64,000 nucleotides of DNA from Prostheceraeus crozeri (Eukaryota > Platyhelminthes > Polycladida > Euryleptidae), in NCBI GenBank assembly GCA_907163375.1, contig CAJQUW010011581.1:20001-84000 (forward strand), in the 5' to 3' direction. The notes beneath the pieces are model-generated. The model ran no database searches. It worked only from the letters and a program-made list of their open reading frames with translations, and was not told where the DNA came from. Within the stretch, counting starts at the first letter, position 1, and each line of letters opens with the position of its first letter. Of the stretch, positions 31,724 to 42,100 are shown one piece after another. The translations under genes and the position numbers were made by a program.

Positions 31724-32868
31724 TTAGCCATCCTTAGGTAGTCTCGCGCGCTTCCGAATAGAAAATTTGTGCAGATGACCGCGCATTCTCAGGCTGGCAT
31801 GTAGGCATTTTTTGGTTGGATGGCCGTTATAACATATTATTGACTCGTCTAGATTTTGATTCACGAGTACTTCGCCGTCCAAATGATTATCCCAATTAGG
31901 GATGTGAAACTCAAACAACCTATCCTCATTCACACGATTCCACTCATCCCTCATGCACTCCAACTTCTCATACGCCTGCCTCTCATCACCCCGCCGAGTC
32001 ACAGTCCTCTCCAACTCAACATTCCTCGCTCTCAACACACTCATCTCCTTCATCATCTCCTCAAACTTCGCTTCTGCATCTCTCATTCTTCTCTCCGCAG
32101 CACTCGCCCTCTTCTCACACTCATCATTCTTCTCTTCCAACTCTCGCGTCTTACTCTTCAAATCAGTCACACTACGCCTCATTCGAATATTCTCATCCGC
32201 TACCTCCTTCGACTTCAGTTCCTTCTTTTTCAACTCATCCAACTCCTTCACAACTTCATCCTTCACCTTCTTCAAACTCTCATACTTATTCACCAACAAA
32301 TCATGCGCCATCTGCTGCGATACATGCCTCTTCTCTTCATCCTTCAACCACCTCGCCGACTGCATACGAATCCCACCACTCTTCACTTTTGGGGAAGATG
32401 AGCTCTTCGGGGGGTCGGTGATGACAATGTTTGACACCTCCGACGACGAAGAGCTCAACTTCCTCACACGCTCCCTATCTAAATCCACATCATCCTCATC
32501 ATCACTCTCTTTCGCCCAATCTCAGCCTCCAACGACGCAACTGCTCTCGCCAACTCATCATTCTCAACAACATTCTCAACCTTACCCTCTCGCTCTATCG
32601 CCAACATTCGCTCCCTCTCTTCCACAATCAACTGCGTGAATCTCAAGTCATTCACCAAACCTCCACTACAGTCAGCATGCACTCTGTAAAAACGCGCCTC
32701 ATCCTCATCACCCTTCAACACTCTACACTTCACACACGCAACCCTATTCAAGATAATCATGTGGTCGGTGCCCGCCTTCTTGACATGAGCCTTGGCGTCC
32801 GCACTGCGATTTACTCGACCGCACACACACATTTTGATGTGGAACTTTCTATTTTTGTCGTTAGCCAT
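31724..32868 (-). CDS. Coiled-coil protein with N-terminal zinc-ribbon-like region (Polinton)
   Basis: The 5' part, from ATG 32868 (MANDKNRKFHIKMCVCG), has cysteines in CVCG and ACVKC with a histidine between them, like a small zinc-binding fold. The 3' part is a long heptad-type coiled coil, about residues 45-175 of the open frame at 32488-31724, rich in Lys/Glu/Leu. It ends with LFEFHIPNWDNHLDGEVL and a basic tail. Both parts lie on the minus strand with a small overlap, and the region may be one broken gene. A TATATAAA box at 33500-33493, a GTAAGC donor at 33451 and an acceptor CTCAG|GC at 32871 suggest a spliced 5' leader. Function unknown. Confidence 0.5.
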
Positions 32869-32869
32869 G

Positions 32870-33500
32870 CCTGAGATTTTATCGTTAACTGTAAGATAAT
32901 GAAATTTGTATAAGTTTGGAATCATGTAGTACAGTCATATTCCTAAAGCATTACACTTAGTGAGGAATGATAGATTTGAGTATAGTGAGTGGCACTCGAT
33001 CCCGTCGACAGCCCGAAGGCCTTGTACTGATCACTAGGGAAGTGAGAGATCTTCCCCGATACCCGCTCTTTACAGCTGAAGACATCATTGTCACTGCCCC
33101 GAAGTGGTAACAGCAACGTCGAGTCAAAGGTAGTGATCAGTAGCTGGGATCTAACCCCTCAAAGCTGCCTTAGACTTAGTTAAATTTCAAATCTGATAGC
33201 AGATTTGAACTCAGCATACTTGAAAACCTTAGTCTACATGTTAAAACTTTGAAAAAAGTGAAAATTAAGAATTTTTAAAAAATTCCGCATTTTACTACTC
33301 ATACTACTTTTAAAAAATTTTATCAGTGGTAAAGACACTATCAAACTCTATCATACAAACTTTGAAGTAAGAAGATAGCTTGCCTTCTTCAAAAGATAGA
33401 GTCCTTTGAAACACCCGATATCGGGAACTCAGAGCGACGACCGTCGCTTACCTCGTCTTTCGATGAAGTGATCAGACTTACGTTGTCGGGGGTTTATATA
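32870..33500 (-). promoter_or_regulatory. Promoter and spliced leader proposed for the coiled-coil gene
   Basis: On the minus strand a TATATAAA box lies at 33500-33493. GAG|GTAAGC (33451) is a good donor, and TCTCAG|GCATGG (acceptor AG at 32872-32871) sits two bases before the start codon. The intron would be about 580 nt. It contains an imperfect inverted repeat (TACTGATCACTA near 33028 and TAGTGATCAGTAG near 33150). A plus-strand 46-codon frame at 33521-33661 is probably chance. Confidence 0.4.
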
Positions 33501-33659
33501 TGCTCGGAAGAGAACTTAAAATGGCTCTATCTCCGAAAGTATTCATCGTAGCGACATGCGGTTTGTTGCAAACGATTCGTCTCATTATTCTCTATCATAT
33601 GACACCTGAACCATTCTCATATGACCTCGGGAAGTTGGTCCGTCAGCACATGTCCATGT

Positions 33660-36600
33660 AACATGCCACAAGTGAAAAAATTCCTAAGTGTGAGAGCTCC
33701 AGTGTGGTGAAAATTTTGAAAAATTTAAAACTTCCGAATTTCGACCTGGGACCTTCACCAAAACATTTTTCATCAAATTTCACGGACCCCCCTCCCCCCT
33801 CGTTCAGAGAAATTTGATGAAAAATGTTTTGGTGACGGTCCCAGGTCGAAATGACACACTTTGGAAAATTTTCAAAATTTTGTCCATACAAAGTCACTCT
33901 GACACTTAGGATTTTTTCAGCTGAGCTCCGACCTAAAATCTTGTAACAGCTCTAACTTTTGAACGGCTGGTCCGATTGACTCGCGGCAAAAATGGCGTCG
34001 AGCAGTTTTTTCTCCTCTTTCAAACGAGTAGCTGTAAGACAAAATCCGTCCACTAGAACCAAAGTTAGAAGATTGCTGTCGGGGGGGGGGGGGTCAGTGA
34101 AATTTGATGAAAAATGTTTTGGTGAAGGTCCCAGGTCGAAATGACACACTTTGGAAAATTTTCAAAATTTTACCCATACACAGCCACTCTGACACAGGAT
34201 TTTTTCAGCTGAGCTCCGACCTAAAATCTTGTAACAGCTCTAACTTTTGAACGGCTGGTCCGATTGACCCGCGGCAAAAATGGCGTCGAGCAGTTTTTTC
34301 TCTTCTTTCAAACGACTAGCTGTAAGACAAAATCCGTCCACTAGAACCAAAGTTAGAAGATTGCTGTCGGGGGGGGGGGGTCAGTGAAATTTGATGAAAA
34401 ATGTTTTGGTGAAGGTCCCAGGTCGAAATGACACACTTTGGAAAATTTTCAAAATTTTACCCATACAAAGCCACTCTGACACTTAGGATTTTTTCAGCTG
34501 AGCTCCGACCTAAAATCTTGTAACAGCTCTAACTTTTGAACGGCTGGTCCGATTGACTCGCGGCAAAAATGGCGTCGAGCAGTTTTTTCTCCTCTTTCAA
34601 ACGAGTAGCTGTAAGACAAAATCCGTCCACTAGAACCAAAGTTAGAAGATTGCTGTCGGGGGGGGGGGGGTCAGTGAAATTTGATGAAAAATGTTTTGGT
34701 GAAGGTCCCAGGTCGAAATGACACACTTTGGAAAATTTTCAAAATTTTACCCATACACAGCCACTCTGACACTTAGGATTTTTTCAGCTGAGCTCCGACC
34801 TAAAATCTTGTAACAGCTCTAACTTTTGAACGGCTGGTCCGATTGACTCGCGGCAAAAATGGCGTCGAGCAGTTTTTTCTCCTCTTTCAAACGAGTAGCT
34901 GTAAGACAAAATCCGTCCACTAGAACCAAAGTTAGAAGATTGCTGTCGGGGGGTGGGGGGGGTCAGTGAAATTTGATGAAAAATGTTTTGGTGAAGGTCC
35001 CAGGTCGAAATGACACACTTTGGAAAATTTTCAAAATTTTACCCATACACAGCCACTCTGACACAGGATTTTTTCAGCTGAGCTCCGACCTAAAATCTTG
35101 TAACAGCTCTAACTTTTGAACGGCTGGTCCGATTGACCCGCGGCAAAAATGGCGTCGAGCAGTTTTTTCTCTTCTTTCAAACGACTAGCTGTAAGACAAA
35201 ATCCGTCCACTAGAACCAAAGTTAGAAGATTGCTGTCGTGGGGGGGGGGTCAGTGAAATTTGATGAAAATGTTTTGGTGAAGGTCCCAGGTCGAAATGAC
35301 ACACTTTGGAAAATTTTCAAAATTTTACCCATACACAGCCACTCTGACACTTAGGATTTTTTCAGCTGAGCTCCGACCTAAAATCTTGTAACAGCTCTAA
35401 CTTTTGAACGGCTGGTCCGATTGACTCGCGGCAAAAATGGCGTCGAGCAGTTTTTTCTCCTCTTTCAAACGAGTAGCTGTAAGACAAAATCCGTCCACTA
35501 GAACCAAAGTTAGAAGATTGCTGTCGGGAGGGGGGGGGTCAGTGAAATTTGATGAAAAATGTTTTGGTGAAGGTCCCAGGTCGAAATGACACACTTTGGA
35601 AAATTTTCAAAATTTTACCCATACAAAGCCACTCTGACACTTAGGATTTTTTCAGCTGAGCTCCGACCTAAAATCTTGTAACAGCTCTAACTTTTGAACG
35701 GCTGGTCCGATTGACTCGCGGCAAAAATGGCGTCGAGCAGTTTTTTCTCCTCTTTCAAACGAGTAGCTGTAAGACAAAATCCGTCCACTAGAACCAAAGT
35801 TAGAAGATTGCTGTCGGGGGGGGGGGGGGTCAGTGAAATTTGATGAAAAATGTTTTGGTGAAGGTCCCAGGTCGAAATGACACACTTTGGAAAATTTTCA
35901 AAATTTTACCCATACACAGCCACTCTGACACAGGATTTTTTCAGCTGAGCTCCGACCTAAAATCTTGTAACAGCTCTAACTTTTGAACGGCTGGTCCGAT
36001 TGACCCGCGGCAAAAATGGCGTCGAGCAGTTTTTTCTCTTCTTTCAAACGACTAGCTGTAAGACAAAATCCGTCCACTAGAACCAAAGTTAGAAGATTGC
36101 TGTCGTGGGGGGGGGGTCAGTGAAATTTGATGAAAATGTTTTGGTGAAGGTCCCAGGTCGAAATGACACACTTTGGAAAATTTTCAAAATTTTACCCATA
36201 CACAGCCACTCTGACACTTAGGATTTTTTCAGCTGAGCTCCGACCTAAAATCTTGTAACAGCTCTAACTTTTGAACGGCTGGTCCGATTGACTCGCGGCA
36301 AAAATGGCGTCGAGCAGTTTTTTCTCCTCTTTCAAACGAGTAGCTGTAAGACAAAATCCGTCCACTAGAACCAAAGTTAGAAGATTGCTGTCGGGGGGGG
36401 GGGGGGTCAGTGAAATTTGATGAAAAATGTTTTGGTGAAGGTCCCAGGTCGAAATGACACACTTTGGAAAATTTTCAAAATTTTACCCATACACAGCCAC
36501 TCTGACAGGATTTTTTCAGCTGAGCTCCGACCTAAAATCTTGTAACAGCTCTAACTTTTGAACGGCTGGTCCGATTGACCCGCGGCAAAAATGGCGTCGA

Positions 36601-37100
36601 GCAGTTTTTTCTCTTCTTTCAAACGACTAGCTGTAAGACAAAATCCGTCCACTAGAACCAAAGTTAGAAGATTGCTGTCGTGGGGGGGGGGGTCAGTGAA
36701 ATTTGATGAAAATGTTTTGGTGAAGGTCCCAGGTCGAAATGACACACTTTGGAAAATTTTCAAAATTTTACCCATACACAGCCACTCTGACACTTAGGAT
36801 TTTTTCAGCTGAGCTCCGACCTAAAATCTTGTAACAGCTCTAACTTTTGAACGGCTGGTCCGATTGACTCGCGGCAAAAATGGCGTCGAGCAGTTTTTTC
36901 TCCTCTTTCAAACGAGTAGCTGTAAGACAAAATCCGTCCACTAGAACCAAAGTTAGAAGATTGCTGTCGGGGGTGGGGGGGGGGTCAGTGAAATTTGATG
37001 AAAAATGTTTTGGTGAAGGTCCCAGGTCGAAATGACACAGTTTGGAAAATTTTCAAAATTTTACCCATACACAGCCACTCTGACACTTAGGATTTTTTCA
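33660..37100. repeat. Satellite array of about twelve 286-292-bp units inside the right Polinton terminus
   Basis: The landmark TCAGTGAAATTTGATG recurs near 34093, 34381, 34671, 34963, 35250, 35539, 35830, 36117, 36407, 36693 and 36985, with a slightly variant copy near 33804. Each unit has a G-run of variable length, a GCTGAGCTCCGACC block and TTTTGAACGGCTGGTCCGATTGA. Two unit types are present: type A reads GACTCGCGG and CGAGTAGC; type B reads GACCCGCGG and CGACTAGC and is a few bases shorter. From the left they run A B A A B A A B A B A. Short frames found in each unit on the minus strand are copies of one another and have no other support. Confidence 0.95.
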
Positions 37101-37388
37101 GGTGAGCTACAACAGTCCACCCTCCCAACCTGGCCGGCACACCACGCCAACCTGGACAGCACATCACCGCGCGCTATACGACGGCCGGCCAGAGGGGGGG
37201 GGACGTCAGCGAACCTGGCGGACGCACTTGGCCGGCACACCACGACACTCTGTCGTTCCAGAGGGGGGGGGAGTCAGACTCAAAGCACCACGGAGGCCGA
37301 CCACGGCACTCTGCCGTTCCAGAGGGGGGGGGAAGTCAGCGACGGCGGCCATCTTGCGCTATCCAGAAGTGGAGTTTTACTTACTACT
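37101..37388 (-). repeat. Polinton right terminal inverted repeat (unique part)
   Basis: Inverted match of 12848-13131, with about three substitutions and small differences in the length of G/C runs. It ends at 37388 (TTACTACT) and is followed by the AGTATA duplication at 37389-37394. Confidence 0.95.
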
Positions 37389-37399
37389 AGTATAGATAG

Positions 37400-38134
37400 G
37401 AGCATCGCCTTGTAGGAAAATGCCGCTTCCTTGAGATATCATGGGCCAAATTGGCAGGAGGTGCTCTGCAAGAATATTAGTATACTGTTCAGAATCATTG
37501 TGGATTTCGATTCTGACTAAATCCGTGAGGCCGTTTACAAAAAATGCTCCCCATACCGTTACATGAGCCACAGATCTATTAGGAAAGCTGCAAACATAGG
37601 TTCTGAATATCGGCATGCGAAGGGTCTTCGAACATACTGCACGCGGGATTGTCCTACGCAGAATCGCGATTCATCAGAAAACACAACTGTCTTCCACCTT
37701 CTAGAGCTCCATTTGGATTTTTGCCGAGTCCATTCAAGTCTGCAATCTTTATGGTCTTCAGTCAGTAGAGTTTTCCTTGGCGGTGCAAATGACTTGAGAC
37801 CAGCATCTCGCAACCGATTCGAAACTGTTCTTCTGTCACATTCAAGATGTGAGTCCTTCTTTATTTCTCTGGTAGACATGAAAGGATTTTCTGAAGACAT
37901 CCTGACAATCTTTTCATCTTCTCGGTCACCTGTCACTTTCTTCCGCCCACAAGCACCTCGGTTGCTTCCTTCAGCTTGTCTATCGACAGACATCTCTGAA
38001 GATGCTTTTTTGACCGTGTTCCCTGAAATGCTCAAGCACTCAGCTATTTTTGGTTTTGAAAATAATGCATGAGTCCTTAATGCACAAATTTGACCTTTCA
38101 TAAACTCAGTTAAGTCGGTACCGCGCAAAGCCAT
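37400..38134 (-). pseudogene. Tc1 transposase, N-terminal part
   Basis: The minus strand, starting at a methionine near 38134 (MALRGTDLTEF), gives a paired-like helix-turn-helix DNA-binding region. It also contains STREIKKD and RTVSNRLRDAGL, typical of Tc1 transposases. The first catalytic aspartate is in VVFSDESRF (about 37690-37665) and VWGAFFVNG follows. The second aspartate is in FLQGDAPIYT (about 37425-37396). A frame change lies between these two stretches. The Polinton target site falls immediately after the second catalytic aspartate, so the gene is cut between the second and third active-site residues. Confidence 0.88.
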
Positions 38135-38389
38135 AGCTGACAGCGATCTAGAATGAAATGAACGAAGTGACACTTCCAAACCATTTTATTAACATCATGT
38201 TGGTTTCTTTGTGCAGTGTTCACTCAAATCAGCAGATATTTATGGACTGTCCGCAGTATCAGCATGATCGCATTCGTTCGTTTAGATCATAATAGAACAC
38301 TGGCGAATGTTGATTTGTTAACGTCGATTGCTGCCAACAATATGTTGCAACTTATCGGGTACTATATTTTTTTCCATGCCTGTATAGAT

Positions 38390-39185
38390 GCTCTATCTCA
38401 CACGTTAGAGGTTGTCGTGTAATATTTAGTCAGTTAACGAAACTGATGCAAAATGATATAATCAAAAGAAAACAAAACTATCAGACTGCTTGTTTTAAAT
38501 GCTAAAAAACAAGTTGTGACTCCAACATTGTGCACAGAGCGCATGCAGGCAACCGTTAAATGGATATTCATGCACAGTCCAGTCTTTGTCAACATGGCCA
38601 CATATTTGGTCGGAAATGTGAAGTCAATATCACGCAGAATCATCACAGCTTCAACATTCGATGACTCATTGCGTTAGCACTGGGATTCTATATTTAACGA
38701 AGTCTTGATAGAAACTGAACACCCTTTCCGTGAAATGCTAGAAGACAGATTTAGAATTTCAGGGAATTTCTTTCACCCAGGGCCAGACAGAAAGTAAGGA
38801 CCGTTCCATTTAAAACTTCCCTTGCGAAATGATTTAGCCATTTCTTGTTATTCCCCATTTCCCACTTTCATCGTATACGTCTACTGACTTGTCATTGTAG
38901 ACTAGTCAATACTATTATCATGTCTATTCGTTTTGCGAGACATCATATCCTGGAAATTATTTACTATATCATAATAATACCAGTAAGTCTTTTTAAGTCA
39001 ATAGCTTCGTCGTATTCGTTTCAATTCCATGTCATTTCGTGGTATTGTGCATTTGTAAGACTCAAGTTAAAACATGCCTCGTAGCAAAAGGGTTGAAAGT
39101 AAGAGTAAAAAGTCGATACCCAATCATATCATTTTGTCCGGTCCTTCATCAAAAAAGAATAAATGTTTTTGGATATACCAAATTA
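38390..39185. other. No gene recognised
   Basis: Between the end of the Tc1 element and the last visible exon of the DAZAP2-like gene I see no exon, RNA gene or repeat. It begins the intron that follows that exon on the minus strand. Confidence 0.5.
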
Positions 39186-39190
39186 CTTAC

Positions 39191-42100
39191 AGGGATGCGT
39201 GCCTGCGTATTTCCATCAAATCTTGCACCGGCATCAAAAGCGCCCTTTACAACCACGGTAGCAGGGTTCTGTGGTCGCACTGGAATTCCTGCAGTTGGGT
39301 AATGCGGCTGCATCGGCGGCTGGCCGTAAGCCATGTAATTGTGCTGTGGCTGGATTCCTGGCATCGGTGCTTGCATAGGCATTCCTGTATAGCCTGGCGC
39401 TTGGGCAAAGGGCTGAGGATATTGTGGAGGATTTCCGTAGTATGGAGGAGGACCTGGATACGGATGATGTCCAGCTACAACGATATTTAGCAACTTTGTC
39501 AAACAAATGGATAACTGGTAATATTGTTTTTATAATACAGAAAATATCAACCGTTTCCATGCGACCTCGGAGAATCGGGAAGTCAGTTGAACGTCTCTTG
39601 CTTTCATGAGGTCGAACAAACATTTAAGTATGTCCTATCACTGACATAAGAATAAAATACTTACTGCAAATCTAACATTTTCCGTCTTTCACATAGAAAA
39701 TGAAGATCTAATAATTTCAGACGATGATCATAGTCTTCGCAAGAAATTTTGCAACGTTTACAAACTTGTCGAGTGAAATATCGTTGGACTCTTTCGATGA
39801 AATCGATACCACGTTGTAAAATTGGGCAAAACATTTGACAATTGCATTCTAATATTGGTCTTACAAATACTTTATACGCATGAATCAAATAGTTTTTATT
39901 GTTAGACGCAAATCCTTTAAAAATGGTATAAGTTCCAGGCTTTCGACGAAATTTTGTTACAATGAGAACTAAATTTCGTATCTATTGAAATTAGAACATC
40001 CAAATCAGTTTTACACAATTAACATTTTCTAGAAGCTTCATTTAAACTGTAAGTTATGTTGCTATTGTACACTCTGCCAACTGTAAACCCACAACATTTG
40101 CCTGATGCAATCTGCAGTTGTCAAGTATTGCACCGATGTTTGACTTACGCAGGGTCTCAGAATGGGGCGCCAATTGGCTTGTTTCCTTCAATCCTTCAAA
40201 AACTCAGAGTATTCTGCACTCACGACTTAAAGGAGATGATGATCATAGCATTAAGATGTCAGATAATAGGATCAGAGAACAAGATTCCATCTCCTTCCTT
40301 GGATTAGCGGTTACGAAAGACTTGTCATGGAAACCGTACATCCAATCCATTAGCAAGCAGGCAGCTCAACGCATTGGTAGTCTCTATCGTGCCAGCAGCT
40401 ATCTTCCACCACAGACTGTCTGCTATCTTTACAAGTCCACTATTCGTCCTCTGATGGAGTATTGTTGTCATCTGTGGGCAGGCGCCCCACAAACGCATCT
40501 TAACCTCCTTGAACGGGTTGAGAAACGTGTCAAGAATCTCATGGGTGAAAAACTTGCTAGCAAGTTGCAGCCGCTCTCCGTCAGACGGGATGTTGCTTCA
40601 CTCAGTCTCTTCTACAGGTACTATTTCGGTAGAAGCAGCTCTGCAGTAAATGAGTGCGTACCCAAACCTAAGATCTTCTCCAGAAGCACACGCAGAGCTA
40701 ATGCACTCACATGCTATAATGTGAGCTTAGAACGCGCACGTACTGAGTCGCTCGAAAAGCTTTTTTGTTCGCACGGCACAGCTTTGGAATCAGCTTCCCC
40801 AGACCACTTTCCCTGACCAATACAATCTTGATACTTTCAAGAGGCGTGCGAATAGGTTTCTGATGGGGGCAGCTTAATCAGATTATAAGATCTGTTTTTT
40901 TTCTTTTATTTATTTACAGTAATACAATTTATTAGTTTTTCATTGAGTAACCCCTAGCTTCGTTCATGGCTCATAGCTGTGCTAGGGGTGAAAATTCAGT
41001 AAAAAAAAAAAAACCACTTCTCAAAATTATGGAGACCCTTAATAAGTGACGGGGGACTGATGGTATTGCGGGCATGATGTATTTTGCAATCATCCGCAAA
41101 TAATTTAGTAGTTGTTCCTTCGCCAAAACACTGGGTCAAATCATTTATGTAATTGATATTACTGGGTTATTGTGGCACTCCACTCAGAACCGATGTTGGT
41201 TTTGAAACTGATCCATTTATGGGAACGGATTGAAGCCTGTTCGTAAGAAAGGATGTGATCCAATTTAGCAACTCGTATTTTATTCCACATGTTTTTAATT
41301 TCAGATGTAATTTACGGTGAATAACAGAATCGAAGGTTTCAGCAATATCAATAAAGATACAATCAATTCTTAGTCACACAAGGTTGATATCCAATTGAAT
41401 AAAGATGCAAGAATTTGCGTGGTTGAGGATATCTTTGTTAGATCCGTACTGATGTTCGGTGATGACATTATTATCTATAAAGCGCTTCATTAATCTATCT
41501 GCGATTATGCGTTCCATTACTTTACAAATAAAAGATGTTAAGGAAATAGGACGATAGTTTGTAGGTGAAGAAGATCTATATTTTCTGTTCACCAGTTGAC
41601 GAACCTGTGAGCATGGGCAACTCGAATAGATAAGCTAGAAATGGAGTAATTGCATGTGCCACTTGTTTCAGAACATAAGATGGGAGAGAATCTGGCGTTC
41701 GAATTTTTCGTGAAAATTTCGAGGGTAAATTGACTAAAGCGTGTAATACCTTGGATACTGGAAGTTACCATTTATAGTCCGATTGTTTTGTCAATATTTG
41801 GACAAAATGGAGGATTATCGTGATTATCAGATACAAATGCTGAGGAAAAATACTCATTCAGAGTATTAGCCTTGTCAGTATCATTTGTAATAGGGCTATC
41901 GTCATGATAATAAAGGGTAGGTGCGGGAGAGTAAAATGATTTCACATTTTTATTGTTGATTATGGACGACTCCTTCATATATGCGAGTTCTTGTACCAAG
42001 TTATTGTAATCTTGAGCGTACTTTTGGTATTTTAATTTGTCTTTTTTTGAAAGAAGGGAGTATGACGAAAACCCTTGCCGTACATAGATACGTGTCTACT

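Larger units (their letters stand above)
12848..37388. mobile_element. Polinton/Maverick element, 24.5 kb
   Basis: The ends are long terminal inverted repeats that begin AGTAGTAAGT. They are flanked by a perfect 6-bp duplication, AGTATA, at 12842-12847 and 37389-37394, as Polintons make. Inside are the family hallmarks: protein-primed DNA polymerase B, retroviral-type integrase with chromodomain, A32-like packaging ATPase, adenovirus-like protease, double-jelly-roll major capsid protein and several virion proteins. The outer 285 bp of the two ends differ by about three substitutions plus G/C-run lengths. The insertion therefore looks recent, later than the Tc1 copy it hit. It is a fossil: most genes are readable, but about half a dozen breaks are spread over it. 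An expanded satellite occupies the right inner terminal repeat. Confidence 0.96.
12429..38382 (-). mobile_element. Tc1/mariner-like transposon, split by the Polinton
   Basis: Terminal inverted repeats are visible at both ends: left from 12429 (CAGTCATGG, then AAATATAGTACCCG) and right ending at 38382 (CGGGTACTATATTT, then CCATGCCTG). Each end is flanked by TA (12427-12428 and 38383-38384), the Tc1/mariner target duplication. Removing the 24.5-kb Polinton leaves about 1.4 kb, a normal Tc1 size. The transposase gene runs on the minus strand, its 5' half near 38134-37400 and its 3' half at 12847-12679. The element must have been present before the Polinton inserted. Confidence 0.9.

Noticed and set aside
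31856-32639. Two long plus-strand frames opposite the coiled-coil gene
   Set aside because: They are low-complexity antisense shadows (Leu/His- and Ser/Phe-rich) of the Lys/Glu-rich coiled coil on the minus strand.
32998-33165. Inverted repeat with TACTGATCACTA and TAGTGATCAGTAG, considered as a structured RNA
   Set aside because: No match to tRNA or 5S internal promoter boxes, and it lies within a proposed leader intron. Only the inverted repeat itself is supported.
33521-33661. 46-codon plus-strand frame after a TATA-like sequence
   Set aside because: The TATA box reads better on the minus strand for the coiled-coil gene, and the peptide has no recognisable feature.
33952-36793. A series of 65-80-codon minus-strand frames, nearly identical to one another (MCHFDLGPSPKHF...)
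   Set aside because: They are the same phase of a 290-bp satellite repeated many times, change frame with the length of the G-run, and have no start context, promoter or known domain.
33900-37100. Regular spaced repeats resembling a CRISPR array
   Set aside because: The units are about 290 bp and repeated throughout, with no unique spacers and no cas genes; the setting is a eukaryotic transposon.
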